In this document: positions 1-8,356 of the stretch, piece after piece
Layout of the letters: each line of letters starts with the position of its first letter
How positions within the stretch are numbered: the first letter of the stretch is position 1
Assembly: GCA_021372475.1 (NCBI GenBank)
Contig: JAJFUJ010000050.1
Location: 1 to 50,929, forward strand
Reading direction: 5' to 3'
Length of the DNA: 50,929 bases
Origin: Chloroflexota bacterium
GTDB taxonomy: Bacteria > Chloroflexota > Anaerolineae > UBA1429
The notes under the pieces: generated by a model
What the model was told of the DNA's origin: nothing
What the model saw: the letters and a program-made list of their open reading frames with translations, nothing else
Databases searched by the model: none
Position numbers and translations under genes: made by a program

Positions 1-68
1 TGATGCACAATATCAATTTCGAAAAGAGCCTGCAAGGCTGTGATGCGCGCTTGCCGCCTGACCTTCAA
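1..68 (-). CDS. nusB: NusB transcription antitermination factor, N-terminal fragment
   Basis: The minus strand from 68 to the window edge reads without a stop and encodes MKVRRQARITALQALFEIDI. The RRxAR...ALQALFxxD pattern is the N-terminus of NusB, which binds boxA RNA with NusE (S10) during rRNA antitermination. Only about 22 codons are visible; the rest lies outside. The likely start is TTG at 68-66, preceded at a good distance by a G-rich CGGGG ribosome binding site; no ATG or GTG is available in this frame. It follows the Asp23 gene by 17 bp on the same strand, and an asp23-nusB pair is common in Firmicutes and related phyla, which supports the call. Confidence 0.8.
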   Translation of the reverse strand, partial: MKVRRQARITALQALFEIDIVH

Positions 69-85
69 GTTACACCCCGTTCCGC

Positions 86-478
86 CTACTCTTCAGCAGC
101 GGATGATTCGATCTCTTCGATATGAACGTCTACCGAGATAACTGGCATACCAACCATCTCAGTAATCGCCCGCGAGACATCAGTCTGTATTCGACGGCCA
201 AGGTCATATAAATTAGTGCGAGGCTTGGCGACTACTGCGATATCCACAGAGACTGCGTTATCTACTACCTCAATCCGCACGCCATCAGTGGCCACTTTCC
301 CCTTGAAAAAGCGGTTTACATCGCTAGATATATCACGATACATTCGAGAGACACCCACGACAGAGAGCGTGGTAAGCCTGGCGATAGTTGCCAACACTTG
401 AGGCGAGATCCGTACAGCGCCCATCCGTTCCTCGGTTTCTACTGGCTCCTGATGCGGCTCGGATTCTGTCGTTGACAT
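86..478 (-). CDS. Asp23/Gls24 family envelope stress protein
   Basis: This 130-residue protein belongs to the Asp23/Gls24 (DUF322, YqhY-like) family. Residues about 17-120 carry the family core: an opening block GAVRISPQVLATIARLT, a central V-rich segment (VRIEVVDNAVSVDIAVVAK), and an ending VISVDVHIEEIE. Such proteins are small, cytosolic or membrane-associated, and in Firmicutes YqhY is linked to control of acetyl-CoA carboxylase; that role is not shown here. It sits between rpmF and nusB on one strand and is probably co-transcribed with them. The acidic N-terminus (residues 1-18, Glu-rich) is poorly conserved in the family. The start is ATG with a good GGAGGTGAG-type site just upstream (plus-strand 486-494). 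Confidence 0.85.
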   Translation of the reverse strand: MSTTESEPHQEPVETEERMGAVRISPQVLATIARLTTLSVVGVSRMYRDISSDVNRFFKGKVATDGVRIEVVDNAVSVDIAVVAKPRTNLYDLGRRIQTDVSRAITEMVGMPVISVDVHIEEIESSAAEE

Positions 479-524
479 GATACTCTCACCTCCTGCCTAT
501 ATCGTCAGGCATTCTAAAACGCAA

Positions 525-713
525 CTAGCTCTCACTTTCGACGGTTATCACCTGGCGCCCGTCATAATTCCCGCAATTTGGGCATACACGATGCGATAGC
601 CGCATCTGCCTGCACGATGGGCAGCGCACGATTTTCACGGCCGTCAATGCATCGTGTGCTCGGCGCAGGTGGGTCCGGCTCTTGGAGTGTTTACGCTTTG
701 GATGAGGAGTCAT
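525..713 (-). CDS. rpmF: 50S ribosomal protein L32
   Basis: The 62-residue basic protein starts with the L32 signature (PKRKHSKSRTHLRRAH) and carries a four-cysteine zinc ribbon, C31-x2-C34 and C44-x2-C47, so this is the zinc-binding C+ form. L32 is a late-assembling large-subunit protein. It follows the DUF177/YceD gene by 23 bp on the same strand; yceD-rpmF is a near-universal pair in bacteria. Downstream comes Asp23, then nusB. Confidence 0.95.
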   Translation of the reverse strand: MTPHPKRKHSKSRTHLRRAHDALTAVKIVRCPSCRQMRLSHRVCPNCGNYDGRQVITVESES

Positions 714-736
714 CGTGAAACTTCCTTTCGGTATGT

Positions 737-1267
737 TTATTCTTTGTGGGCTAATAACTGGGTCAACACTGACAGTCTTGGGTCAGTAAATGTGCTTTTG
801 CACGAGCATGTACCCTGGTTCAAGTTTTGACCGCATTCCGGGCATAATCCCTTGCAGCCGGATTGACAGAGGCTCCCTCCTGCAACTTCGACCAGGGCAT
901 ACTGGCGCAGGAGCTCGCTGATATCAATAATGTGATGCTCATCGATTAGCAAAACAGGGTCAGCATCTTTATCGAGCTTGATTTTAAGCCCCGTTTCGAT
1001 ATCGATGGTTGGCAGATACTCTTCATCAAAATGCAGCTTAAACATCCTGCGGGTCGGTTCAAGACAGCGCCGGCACACTTGGTTGGCCTCAAACTGCGCA
1101 TCAACGGTGGCCAGCACACCTAATGCGCTACGCATAAGCACTACCTTGCCTTGGAACCGAACAGGAGATGGATTATTCTCATCCAGTTCTGCCAACTGCC
1201 CATCGAGATTATAATGGCGGGTAGCTCCAATGCTTTCTTTAATTAGCTGGGCAACATTGTACAACAT
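737..1267 (-). CDS. yceD: YceD family (DUF177) protein
   Basis: At 176 residues this matches the usual DUF177 length. The C-terminal half has the family cysteines: CRRCLEP near residues 65-71, and a second cluster CQSGCKGLCPECGQN followed by CSC near residues 133-155. DUF177 proteins lie upstream of rpmF and are implicated in 23S rRNA processing and accumulation in plants and E. coli; the biochemical activity is not settled. It is the first gene of the operon, behind a consensus sigma-70 promoter at 1297-1325. The start at 1267 leaves a leader of about 25-30 nt. Confidence 0.9.
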   Translation of the reverse strand: MLYNVAQLIKESIGATRHYNLDGQLAELDENNPSPVRFQGKVVLMRSALGVLATVDAQFEANQVCRRCLEPTRRMFKLHFDEEYLPTIDIETGLKIKLDKDADPVLLIDEHHIIDISELLRQYALVEVAGGSLCQSGCKGLCPECGQNLNQGTCSCKSTFTDPRLSVLTQLLAHKE

Positions 1268-1296
1268 ACTAGCTTATACCCTTAACCCAAGTTGCC

Positions 1297-1325
1297 ATTA
1301 TACCCCCGCGATATGATGGTGTCAA
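1297..1325 (-). promoter_or_regulatory. Sigma-70 promoter of the yceD-rpmF-asp23-nusB operon
   Basis: On the minus strand TTGACA (1325-1320), a 17-bp spacer, then TATAAT (1302-1297). Both hexamers are full consensus. The expected transcription start is about 23 bp upstream of the yceD start codon. Confidence 0.75.
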
Positions 1326-1337
1326 AAGTTATCTCGA

Positions 1338-1366
1338 TTGACCGAGTTGGACTATGCCTCTATGAT
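1338..1366 (+). promoter_or_regulatory. Putative promoter of the GH1 gene
   Basis: TTGACC (1338-1343), 17-bp spacer, TATGAT (1361-1366). It fires away from the yceD promoter, so 1297-1366 is a divergent promoter region. Confidence 0.55.
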
Positions 1367-1401
1367 ACTTGTACAAACACTAGGCTATAGGAGTCTTATA
1401 C

Positions 1402-2739
1402 ATGAGCCGTTTACAATTTCCATCCAGTTTTATCTGGGGCACCGCGACGGCATCTTTTCAGATTGAAGGCGGCCGAGATGACCGTGGTGACTGCATTTGG
1501 GATGATTTCTGCGCCTGGCCCGGCAAGGTAGTTAACGGCGATAACGGCGACACAGCGGATGACCATTACCACCTCTATAAGCAGGATATTGGGCTGATTA
1601 GGTCACTAGGTTGCCAAGCATATCGGTTTTCGATATCCTGGCCACGTATCCTTCCTGAAGGTGCCGGCGAGGTTAACCCAAAAGGGCTGGATTTCTATGA
1701 CAAGCTGGTCGATGCGGTGTTGCAGGCTAACATCACACCTTTTGTAACGCTTTATCACTGGGATCTGCCGAGTGCATTACAGCGCTTGGGCGGCTGGGCA
1801 GCTCGCGATACCGCCTACCGATTCGCTGATTATTGCCATATTGTCTCTGAGCGCCTTGGGGACCGGGTTACGCACTGGATTACCCATAATGAGCCCTGGG
1901 TGACGGCATTTCTCGGGCACGGCTCCGCGGTTCATGCTCCTGGTTGGGCTGACCATTCCCAGGCTCTACAGGTTGCCCATCATCTGTTGCTGTCGCACGG
2001 CCTGGCGGTGCCGATTCTGCGCCAGACCAGCCAGCCTGGCACAAAAGTCGGCATAACTCTCAATTTATCACCTGTTTATGCTGCCAGCGATGATGAACTC
2101 GATGTAAAAGCCGCTACGAGGCATGATGGCTATGCCAACCGCTGGTTTATTGATCCGGTATTATTAGGCAGTTACCCTCAAGATATATGGAAGTATTACG
2201 ATTGGCAGGTTCCGCGGGTAGCGCCTGAGGATATGGATATCATCGGCACGCCAATCGACTTTCTGGGCATCAACAACTATACTCGTGCGGTCATCGCTCA
2301 TAGTGACACCGGCTTTTTGCAGGCGCGCAGCGTCAGACCCGAGGGTGAATATACTGCAATGGATTGGGAAGTCTATCCACAAGGATTGTGTGATCTGCTC
2401 CTACGTATAACCCATGATTATGGTAATCTGGATTTGTACATCACCGAGAACGGCTGCTCGTATGATGACCGTCTCGAAGCAGACGGCACTGTGCATGATA
2501 ATAAGCGGATAGCTTTTCTCAACAAATATCTGGCGGCCGCCCACGACGCTATCCAGCACGGCGCCCCATTGCGGGGATACTTTGTCTGGTCGCTGATGGA
2601 TAATTTTGAGTGGGCGTTCGGGTATACCCGGCGTTTTGGCATCACCTATGTTGATTACCAAACCCAGAAACGCTATCTAAAAGACAGCGGATTGTTTTTC
2701 CGCCAGGTTGTAACACATAACGGCCTGGAGACAGGATAG
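1402..2739 (+). CDS. GH1 family beta-glucosidase
   Basis: This 445-residue enzyme is full length for glycoside hydrolase family 1 and starts with the typical FPSSFIWGTATASFQIEG. The acid/base glutamate is E164 in THNEPW and the nucleophile is E349 in YITENG. Near the C-terminus GYFVWSLMDNFEW is the conserved aglycone/glycone-site segment. There is no signal peptide, so it acts in the cytoplasm on imported oligosaccharides by the retaining mechanism. Family members cleave beta-glucosides, galactosides or fucosides; the sequence does not decide between these. The M20 hydrolase gene follows by 24 bp and is probably co-transcribed. A promoter is visible at 1338-1366. Confidence 0.92.
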   Translation: MSRLQFPSSFIWGTATASFQIEGGRDDRGDCIWDDFCAWPGKVVNGDNGDTADDHYHLYKQDIGLIRSLGCQAYRFSISWPRILPEGAGEVNPKGLDFYDKLVDAVLQANITPFVTLYHWDLPSALQRLGGWAARDTAYRFADYCHIVSERLGDRVTHWITHNEPWVTAFLGHGSAVHAPGWADHSQALQVAHHLLLSHGLAVPILRQTSQPGTKVGITLNLSPVYAASDDELDVKAATRHDGYANRWFIDPVLLGSYPQDIWKYYDWQVPRVAPEDMDIIGTPIDFLGINNYTRAVIAHSDTGFLQARSVRPEGEYTAMDWEVYPQGLCDLLLRITHDYGNLDLYITENGCSYDDRLEADGTVHDNKRIAFLNKYLAAAHDAIQHGAPLRGYFVWSLMDNFEWAFGYTRRFGITYVDYQTQKRYLKDSGLFFRQVVTHNGLETG

Positions 2740-2763
2740 CGAACTACGACCCTGGAGCGTATT

Positions 2764-4104
2764 ATGACCGACATACAAATACTCAAAGATCAGGCCTGCG
2801 CAGCTATCGATAAGCACAGAGCTGATATCATCGCGCTTGGTGAGGATATTCGCGTTCACCCTGAACTAGGGTTTAAGGAATTCCGCACCGCAGGCCTGGT
2901 GGCCGAACACTTCAGAAGCTTGAAAATCCCGCATCAAACCGGCCTGGCGGTTACGGGAGTCAAGGGAATTCTGTCAGGCAGGAGCAATCTCGCGTCTGTC
3001 GCCTATGTTGGAGAGCTGGATTCCGTCCTCGTCAGAGACCATCCGGATGCAGATCCTCTCACAGGGGCTGCGCACGCCTGCGGCCACAATGCCCAGATTG
3101 CCAATCTCATTGGGGTGGCTTACGGGCTCGTGGAAAGTGGCGTGCTGGATAGCCTGGATGGCAGCGTTATCCTGCTGGCCGCGCCTGCCGAAGAATACGT
3201 CGAACTCGAATATCGCCTCGAACTGCGAGAACAGGGCATAATCGAGTTCCTGAGCGGTAAACAGGAACTCCTCCGCATGGGAGCTTTTAGCGACGTGCAG
3301 ATGGTGCTGGCGACGCACCAGGGGAGCCGCAAAGAACCCGGGATTATTTCTGACGGCGGTCCATCCAACGGATGCGTCGCCAAACAAGTGCGATTCATAG
3401 GGCGCGCTGCGCATGCCGGAGGCGCTCCACATGACGGCATCAATGCGCTGCAGGCAGCCCATGTCGCGCTCGCAGCCATCAACGCCATCCGAGACACGCT
3501 CAAGGATAGCGATCACATCCGTGTGCATCCCATCATCACCAAAGGCGGCGATCTAGTGAATGTCGTGCCTGCCGATGTGCGCCTGGAGATGTATGTGCGC
3601 GGCGCCGCTACCGATGCGATCCGGATAGCCAGCCAGGCTGTCGATCGTTGTCTACAGGCCGGCGCGCTGGCCATCGGCGCGGAAGTGCAAATCACGACAC
3701 TATCAGGCTATATGCCTAAGATAACGACGCAGCCGTTGAGCCAGCTCTACAAAACAAACGCCCTCGCGCTTCTGGGCGAAGCTGCCTGGTTCGCCAGCGA
3801 ATTTGGCGGAGGGTCTACCGATATTGGCGACGTCTCGCAGGTGATGCCCGCCATCGAGGCGGTAAGTGTCGGCTGCACTGGCGCAGGCCACGGTGCAGAT
3901 TTCCGTATCCTTGATAATGACCTGGCGTATATCGTGCCCGCCAAACTTGCGATAATGACGATTATTGATCTATTGGTCGACCAAGCAACGCAGGCCAAGT
4001 CCATACTATCTTCCTACCAGCCGGCGATGACCTTGACGCAATACCTTGATTTTATGCGTTCGCTCAATCAAAACACGCGCTGCGATTATCGCCCTGAAGA
4101 GTAA
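2764..4104 (+). CDS. M20 family amidohydrolase/peptidase
   Basis: The 446-residue protein has the M20 metallohydrolase layout: an N-terminal catalytic part beginning HPELGFKE, the dimetal motif HACGHN (H104 to H108), the EE pair at 143-144, a dimerisation insert from about 190 to 300, and the late ligand in GAGHGADF. Relatives (M20D group) deacylate N-acyl amino acids or aminobenzoyl-glutamate, or cleave small peptides; the natural substrate cannot be told. It is cytosolic. A GGAG site lies seven bases before the ATG and the gene is 24 bp behind the GH1 gene, so the two may share a transcript. An amide hydrolase next to a glycosidase could act on N-acylated sugars or conjugates, which is only inference. 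Confidence 0.85.
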   Translation: MTDIQILKDQACAAIDKHRADIIALGEDIRVHPELGFKEFRTAGLVAEHFRSLKIPHQTGLAVTGVKGILSGRSNLASVAYVGELDSVLVRDHPDADPLTGAAHACGHNAQIANLIGVAYGLVESGVLDSLDGSVILLAAPAEEYVELEYRLELREQGIIEFLSGKQELLRMGAFSDVQMVLATHQGSRKEPGIISDGGPSNGCVAKQVRFIGRAAHAGGAPHDGINALQAAHVALAAINAIRDTLKDSDHIRVHPIITKGGDLVNVVPADVRLEMYVRGAATDAIRIASQAVDRCLQAGALAIGAEVQITTLSGYMPKITTQPLSQLYKTNALALLGEAAWFASEFGGGSTDIGDVSQVMPAIEAVSVGCTGAGHGADFRILDNDLAYIVPAKLAIMTIIDLLVDQATQAKSILSSYQPAMTLTQYLDFMRSLNQNTRCDYRPEE

Positions 4105-4350
4105 ACAGTAAGCTCCTTGGGCTGTCAGACAGCTACGTTTATAAAGGATGAAGGCTCGCGTATTCGGTTCAGTCGCTGCACATACGGGTAACCCAGTTTC
4201 TACCAGGCGGTTGTTCAGCGAAAAACCGGTAGTTCATGTTAATGCTGCTCTCGGTGGCAGTTTACGGCATTCATCGAGTCTCCTGACTAGGGTAACTGGC
4301 CAACAAATTACTTATAAACTGCATAAATGGCATTGCGCGTGGAGGTTAGT

Positions 4351-5694
4351 ATGACAAGCTTCATTCGCCCGAACCGTTTCGGTAACGGATTTCTGGATAG
4401 TTCCAGCGGTGCGCCGTTTGTCCCAATGGGCGCCAACTACTTTGACCCTAAAACCGGCTGGGCGCCCAAAATATGGGCCGAGTATGACCACGAGCGAGTG
4501 GCGCGCCAACTCGGCCAGATGAGCGCCGCCGGGCTGAACTCGATTCGCGTCTTCCTGGATGTGATGACGCTCAATCCCAAAAAGGGGCAATATAGCGAGA
4601 TTGGTTTTATCAAGGTCGATGATATGGTTCGTATTGCCAGCCAAAACGGCATTCGCATTATTTTCAGCGGACCGAATTTCTGGCACGGCTTGCCAGAGCA
4701 CCGCCGTGGTGATATGTACGCCGACCCGGCTCAGACTGACCAAATTTGTGCTCTGTGGCAAGTATTGGCAGCCCGCTACGGGCACGAACCCACTATAATG
4801 ACGTGGGATTTGTTCAACGAGCCGATGGTGGGATGGCCGAGGCAGAGAGACGCTTCATTTAGCCAGGCACGCCTTGCCAAGTGGCAGCAGTATGCCCGCG
4901 CTGCTGGTTTTACGCCCGGCGATGACCTATTGGCGATCGAACCTGCCGCTGATAAGGATATCTGGTGCGAGTATGTGCGCTTCCAGGAATCATTGGCTGA
5001 GGATTGGACAAAGATCCAGTGTGAGGCGCTGCGCAGCGCCGGCGCTCGGCAGATGATTAGCGTAGGGCTCATCCAATGGTCCATACCGATTCTACTTCCG
5101 GCCAACCTCGGTTACGGCGGCTTCCGACCGCAGAAGATTAGCAAGTATTTGGATTATATGTCGATCCATTTTTACCCAATCCTGATGAACAACCAAGCTG
5201 GCATCGCCCCGGAGCTGCAAGTGCAGCGCGCTTACCTACAGGTGGTTACCCGAGCAGCATATATTCAGGGCAAACCGCTGGTATTGGAAGAGTTCGGTTG
5301 GAAAGGCGGCAAGGCGGTGCCTGGTGAGACGCGCGTTTGGCCGCAGGAGCATCAAACGATGTGGGGCAGCACGTTAATCGATGCGACCAGGGATGTCTGC
5401 TGCGGATGGTTGAACTGGGGCTATGCCGATGCGGCTGACCCGCACGCCGATATTTCGGCCGCCAGCGGTCTGTGGACAGAGGATGAGCAGCTCAAGCATT
5501 GGGGCAAACGCTTCAGCCAATATGCCCGCCAGTTCACTGCCGAGCCGCCAACCTATGCGCCGGCTCGCACCCACTGGGAGGTAAACCGCTTTGATTTTCT
5601 TTACGGACACCAAGGGCATCCCGCGCTGGATTGGCTGGCAGGAAAACTAAACACCGAGCCGTCGGATAGCGTTGAGGTAGTTTTCACGGATTAA
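4351..5694 (+). CDS. GH5-like (cellulase/mannanase superfamily) glycoside hydrolase
   Basis: The product of about 447 residues is a clan GH-A TIM barrel: the acid/base is E157 in DLFNEP and the likely nucleophile is E314 in VLEEFGW. The N-terminal block (PMGANYFDPKTGWAPKIW...) resembles GH5/DUF4434-like cytosolic hydrolases of environmental bacteria. There is no signal peptide. The start at 4351 is chosen because GGAGG lies five bases upstream; an in-frame ATG at 4327 lacks a site. The family cleaves beta-linked mannans, glucans or glycosides, so the exact substrate is open. The 246 bp before it (4105-4350) carry no convincing gene or promoter. Confidence 0.8.
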   Translation: MTSFIRPNRFGNGFLDSSSGAPFVPMGANYFDPKTGWAPKIWAEYDHERVARQLGQMSAAGLNSIRVFLDVMTLNPKKGQYSEIGFIKVDDMVRIASQNGIRIIFSGPNFWHGLPEHRRGDMYADPAQTDQICALWQVLAARYGHEPTIMTWDLFNEPMVGWPRQRDASFSQARLAKWQQYARAAGFTPGDDLLAIEPAADKDIWCEYVRFQESLAEDWTKIQCEALRSAGARQMISVGLIQWSIPILLPANLGYGGFRPQKISKYLDYMSIHFYPILMNNQAGIAPELQVQRAYLQVVTRAAYIQGKPLVLEEFGWKGGKAVPGETRVWPQEHQTMWGSTLIDATRDVCCGWLNWGYADAADPHADISAASGLWTEDEQLKHWGKRFSQYARQFTAEPPTYAPARTHWEVNRFDFLYGHQGHPALDWLAGKLNTEPSDSVEVVFTD

Positions 5695-5742
5695 GAAATC
5701 CGGTATGATTGGGCATCCATCCTACCAAGAACAAGAGGACCA

Positions 5743-6780
5743 ATGCTTAGGTTTCATCCCCTTCTACAGGACCAACACGCTGTCGCTATCCTGCGCTTTG
5801 CCGTACCAGAAACGCCACAGCAAATTGACTTCTACAACGCCGCCCAACGGGCAGCCGGCTTATTGCAGTTAAAGGCAGATTGTGATGTAACCATCAAGCC
5901 CAATGCGACGGCGGCAGAGCGCTTTTTGATGCCGGAATCCGGGATAGGCACCCATCCGGCCTTTATCTGGGGATTGGCGGATTATCTGCGGACGAACGGC
6001 CTGGATAAGCGGGAGCTGGTAATCGTCGAAGATCCGCTCAACGTCGATTTCGGCTCTGCCCCAACCTGGCAGGGCACAGGCTACCTTGAACTAGCGGCAG
6101 TCACCGGCGCTGTATTGCACTCCCCTACCCTGGCCACCTGCGTCGAGCGGCCGGTACGCAATCCGCATACTGCCCCGTATCGGCGCGTCAGCCAGTATGC
6201 CGTCGACCCCCAAAGAGCGCTGCTCAATGTGCCTAAGCTCAAAACCCATAATCTGGGGATTACGACCATATGCCTCAAGAACCTGATGGGCTTGAATTAC
6301 GGCCCCGAGCGCCACTTTTGCTCCCAAGCGATGGCTGAAATGCCGGCGGGTTGCCAGAATACGGCGCACGCGCGCACCGAGTGGATGGATGAGGCTTTGC
6401 ACGAATGCTGGCAGCAGGGGTTGGCGCGCCGCCTAGCCGATTTGGCCCAGGTTATCACCCCGCAGCTCAATATCGTGGAGGGTATCGTCGGCCGCGACGG
6501 CACAGGTTTTCAAAATGGTAATAATATCACCCTCGGGTTGGTCATCGCCGGGATTAATATGGTCGCTGTCGACAGCGTGACCAGCTATCTGATGGGCTTT
6601 GACCCCGAGCAGCTCATTTATCTGCAAGCCGCCTCCTCAGTCGGCCTGGGCAGCAACCGCTTGCAGGACCTGCACTGCTACGAATTGCGGGATAATGAGC
6701 TGGCACCATGCGCATCACTCGAGACCTTCAAGGCTCAACCGCCTTTTGAGGCTAACCGGATGCTCAAATCAGCTCCATAA
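5743..6780 (+). CDS. DUF362 domain-containing protein
   Basis: This 345-residue soluble protein matches DUF362: a central VTIKPNATAAE stretch, then LNVPKLKTHNLGITTICLKNLMGLNYG (written here in two parts: LNVPKLKTHN and LGITTICLKNLMG), and VEGIVGRDGTGFQNG before a GLVIAGINMVAVDSV segment. The KxKTH...LKNLMG block is the family hallmark. No cluster of iron-sulfur cysteines of the ferredoxin type is present, unlike some family members. The biochemical role of DUF362 is unknown. It follows the GH5-like gene by 48 bp, with an AGAGGA site five bases before the ATG. Downstream it faces arfB on the other strand. Confidence 0.75.
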   Translation: MLRFHPLLQDQHAVAILRFAVPETPQQIDFYNAAQRAAGLLQLKADCDVTIKPNATAAERFLMPESGIGTHPAFIWGLADYLRTNGLDKRELVIVEDPLNVDFGSAPTWQGTGYLELAAVTGAVLHSPTLATCVERPVRNPHTAPYRRVSQYAVDPQRALLNVPKLKTHNLGITTICLKNLMGLNYGPERHFCSQAMAEMPAGCQNTAHARTEWMDEALHECWQQGLARRLADLAQVITPQLNIVEGIVGRDGTGFQNGNNITLGLVIAGINMVAVDSVTSYLMGFDPEQLIYLQAASSVGLGSNRLQDLHCYELRDNELAPCASLETFKAQPPFEANRMLKSAP

Positions 6781-6803
6781 GCTGCTTTTATCAAGCGTTG
6801 GGT

Positions 6804-7229
6804 TTACGCATCGTGGGGAACCTGCCGCCTACTCCGCCTGAGTTTGGCATAACGCTTCGCCTGCAGCCTGTGTTCACGGCTGGCATGCGGGATTCGTGTG
6901 GCAAAGCGTGTTTTGCGTTCAATGAACGCCCCTCGCAGCACCGTGCTTAACTTCAGCAATGCTATCTGCCGATTGCGCCATTGGCTGCGCTCGGTTTGCA
7001 CACTGATACGCAGCACCCCCTCATCCAACAGGGGCGCTAAGCACTCCAGCAGCATCTGGCGCTGCTGCTCGTTCAAGCTCGGGGAGTTGGCAACATCAAA
7101 TGATAACTCAACCCGCGTGGAGACGCGGTTCACATTTTGGCCGCCTGGCCCGGCAGCCCGAGAAAACCGCCAGCCCAGTTCCCTGGTGGGGATACTGAGC
7201 TGGCGGTTAATAAAGACAACTTCATCCAT
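6804..7229 (-). CDS. arfB: Alternative ribosome-rescue peptidyl-tRNA hydrolase ArfB
   Basis: The 141-residue protein has the release-factor catalytic motif GGQ at residues 29-31 inside AAGPGGQNVNRVSTRVEL, and ends with a strongly basic tail (KRYAKLRRSRRQ). That tail inserts into the empty mRNA channel of stalled ribosomes, after which the GGQ loop hydrolyses peptidyl-tRNA. The length is typical of ArfB/YaeJ and too short for a decoding release factor. It begins two bases after the stop codon of the inositol-phosphate synthase gene on the same strand, so it is probably translated from that transcript. Confidence 0.9.
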   Translation of the reverse strand: MDEVVFINRQLSIPTRELGWRFSRAAGPGGQNVNRVSTRVELSFDVANSPSLNEQQRQMLLECLAPLLDEGVLRISVQTERSQWRNRQIALLKLSTVLRGAFIERKTRFATRIPHASREHRLQAKRYAKLRRSRRQVPHDA

Positions 7230-7231
7230 TC

Positions 7232-8308
7232 CTAGCTGCCAGCGATAAATTCCTCAACCAGTCGGCGGCATTCGTCGTCATCGAACTGCTGCGGAGGCGA
7301 CTTCATAAAGTATGACGAAGGCCCAACCAGAGCGCCACTCATACCGCGGTCCAGCGCGATTTTGCAGCAGCGCAAGGCATCGATGACCACACCGGCAGAG
7401 TTGGGCGAATCCCACACCTCGAGCTTGCATTCCAGTTTGAGAGGCACCTCCCCAAAAGTAGTGCCTTCCATCTGGATATAGCAAAACTTGCGGTCGGTAA
7501 GCCAGGGAACATAGTCGCTGGGGCCAACATGCACATCGCCCGGATCCATCGTATAGTCCAACTGGCTGGTAACGGCATTCGTCTTGCTGATCTTTTTGGA
7601 TTCCAACCGTTCGCGTTCGAGCATATTATAGAAATCAGTATTACCGCCAAAGTTCAATTGGTAAGTGTGGTCCAGCCTGACACCGCGAGTGCGGAACAAG
7701 TGCGTCAGCACCCGATGGGTAATGGTGGCGCCGACTTGGCTCTTGATGTCATCGCCCACGATCGGCAAGCCACGGTCGCGGAAACGCTGCTGCCAATAGT
7801 CTTCCCTGGCGATAAACACCGGGATACAGTTGACCATGCCGCAGCCGGCATCGAGGATCTGCTGCACATACCACTTTGTAGCCATCTCTGAACCCACCGG
7901 CAGGTAGTTGATCACTACATCGGTGTGGGTATCCTTTAGGATGCTGACAATATCCGCGGTAGGTCCGGGCGCCTTGACGATTTTTTCCTTCAGGTACTTG
8001 CCGAGGCCGTCGTGGGTCATCCCGCGCGAAACGGTTACTCCCAGGTTGGGAACATCTGCGAATTTGATGGTATTGTTTGGCCCAGCCCAGATAGCCTCAG
8101 AAAGATCCTTGCCCACTTTCTCGGCGTCGATATCGAATGCAGCCGTGAACTCGATATCCCCGATATGGTAATCCCCCAGGCGGGCGTGCATCAAACCCGG
8201 AATGAACTGGTCATCGGGAGCGTTGCGGTAGAACTGAACCCCCTGCACGAGCGCCGATGCGCAGTTACCAACCCCAATAACTGCAACTCTTACTTGTTTC
8301 GATCCCAT
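7232..8308 (-). CDS. ino1: Inositol-3-phosphate synthase family protein
   Basis: This 358-residue enzyme has the Rossmann NAD motif [14 protein letters not shown] near the N-terminus, a conserved [14 protein letters not shown] segment, and the catalytic block with [11 protein letters not shown], then [11 protein letters not shown] and the [19 protein letters not shown] region. This is the actinobacterial/archaeal short form of myo-inositol-1-phosphate synthase, which cyclises glucose-6-phosphate in an NAD-dependent reaction. The start at 8308 has GGGGA six bases upstream; a longer in-frame start at 8344 lacks a site. The DegT aminotransferase gene lies 48 bp upstream on the same strand. Product use could be inositol lipids, osmolytes or an amino-cyclitol. 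Confidence 0.85.
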   Translation of the reverse strand: MGSKQVRVAVIGVGNCASALVQGVQFYRNAPDDQFIPGLMHARLGDYHIGDIEFTAAFDIDAEKVGKDLSEAIWAGPNNTIKFADVPNLGVTVSRGMTHDGLGKYLKEKIVKAPGPTADIVSILKDTHTDVVINYLPVGSEMATKWYVQQILDAGCGMVNCIPVFIAREDYWQQRFRDRGLPIVGDDIKSQVGATITHRVLTHLFRTRGVRLDHTYQLNFGGNTDFYNMLERERLESKKISKTNAVTSQLDYTMDPGDVHVGPSDYVPWLTDRKFCYIQMEGTTFGEVPLKLECKLEVWDSPNSAGVVIDALRCCKIALDRGMSGALVGPSSYFMKSPPQQFDDDECRRLVEEFIAGS

Positions 8309-8356
8309 TCTTTCCCCTTCTGTGTAGTGTTGTTGTGATGTCAAACGAAACGGGCT

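Noticed and set aside
4148-4354. Open frame of 68 residues before the GH5-like gene
   Set aside because: No ribosome site, no recognisable motif, and it overlaps the start of the real gene.
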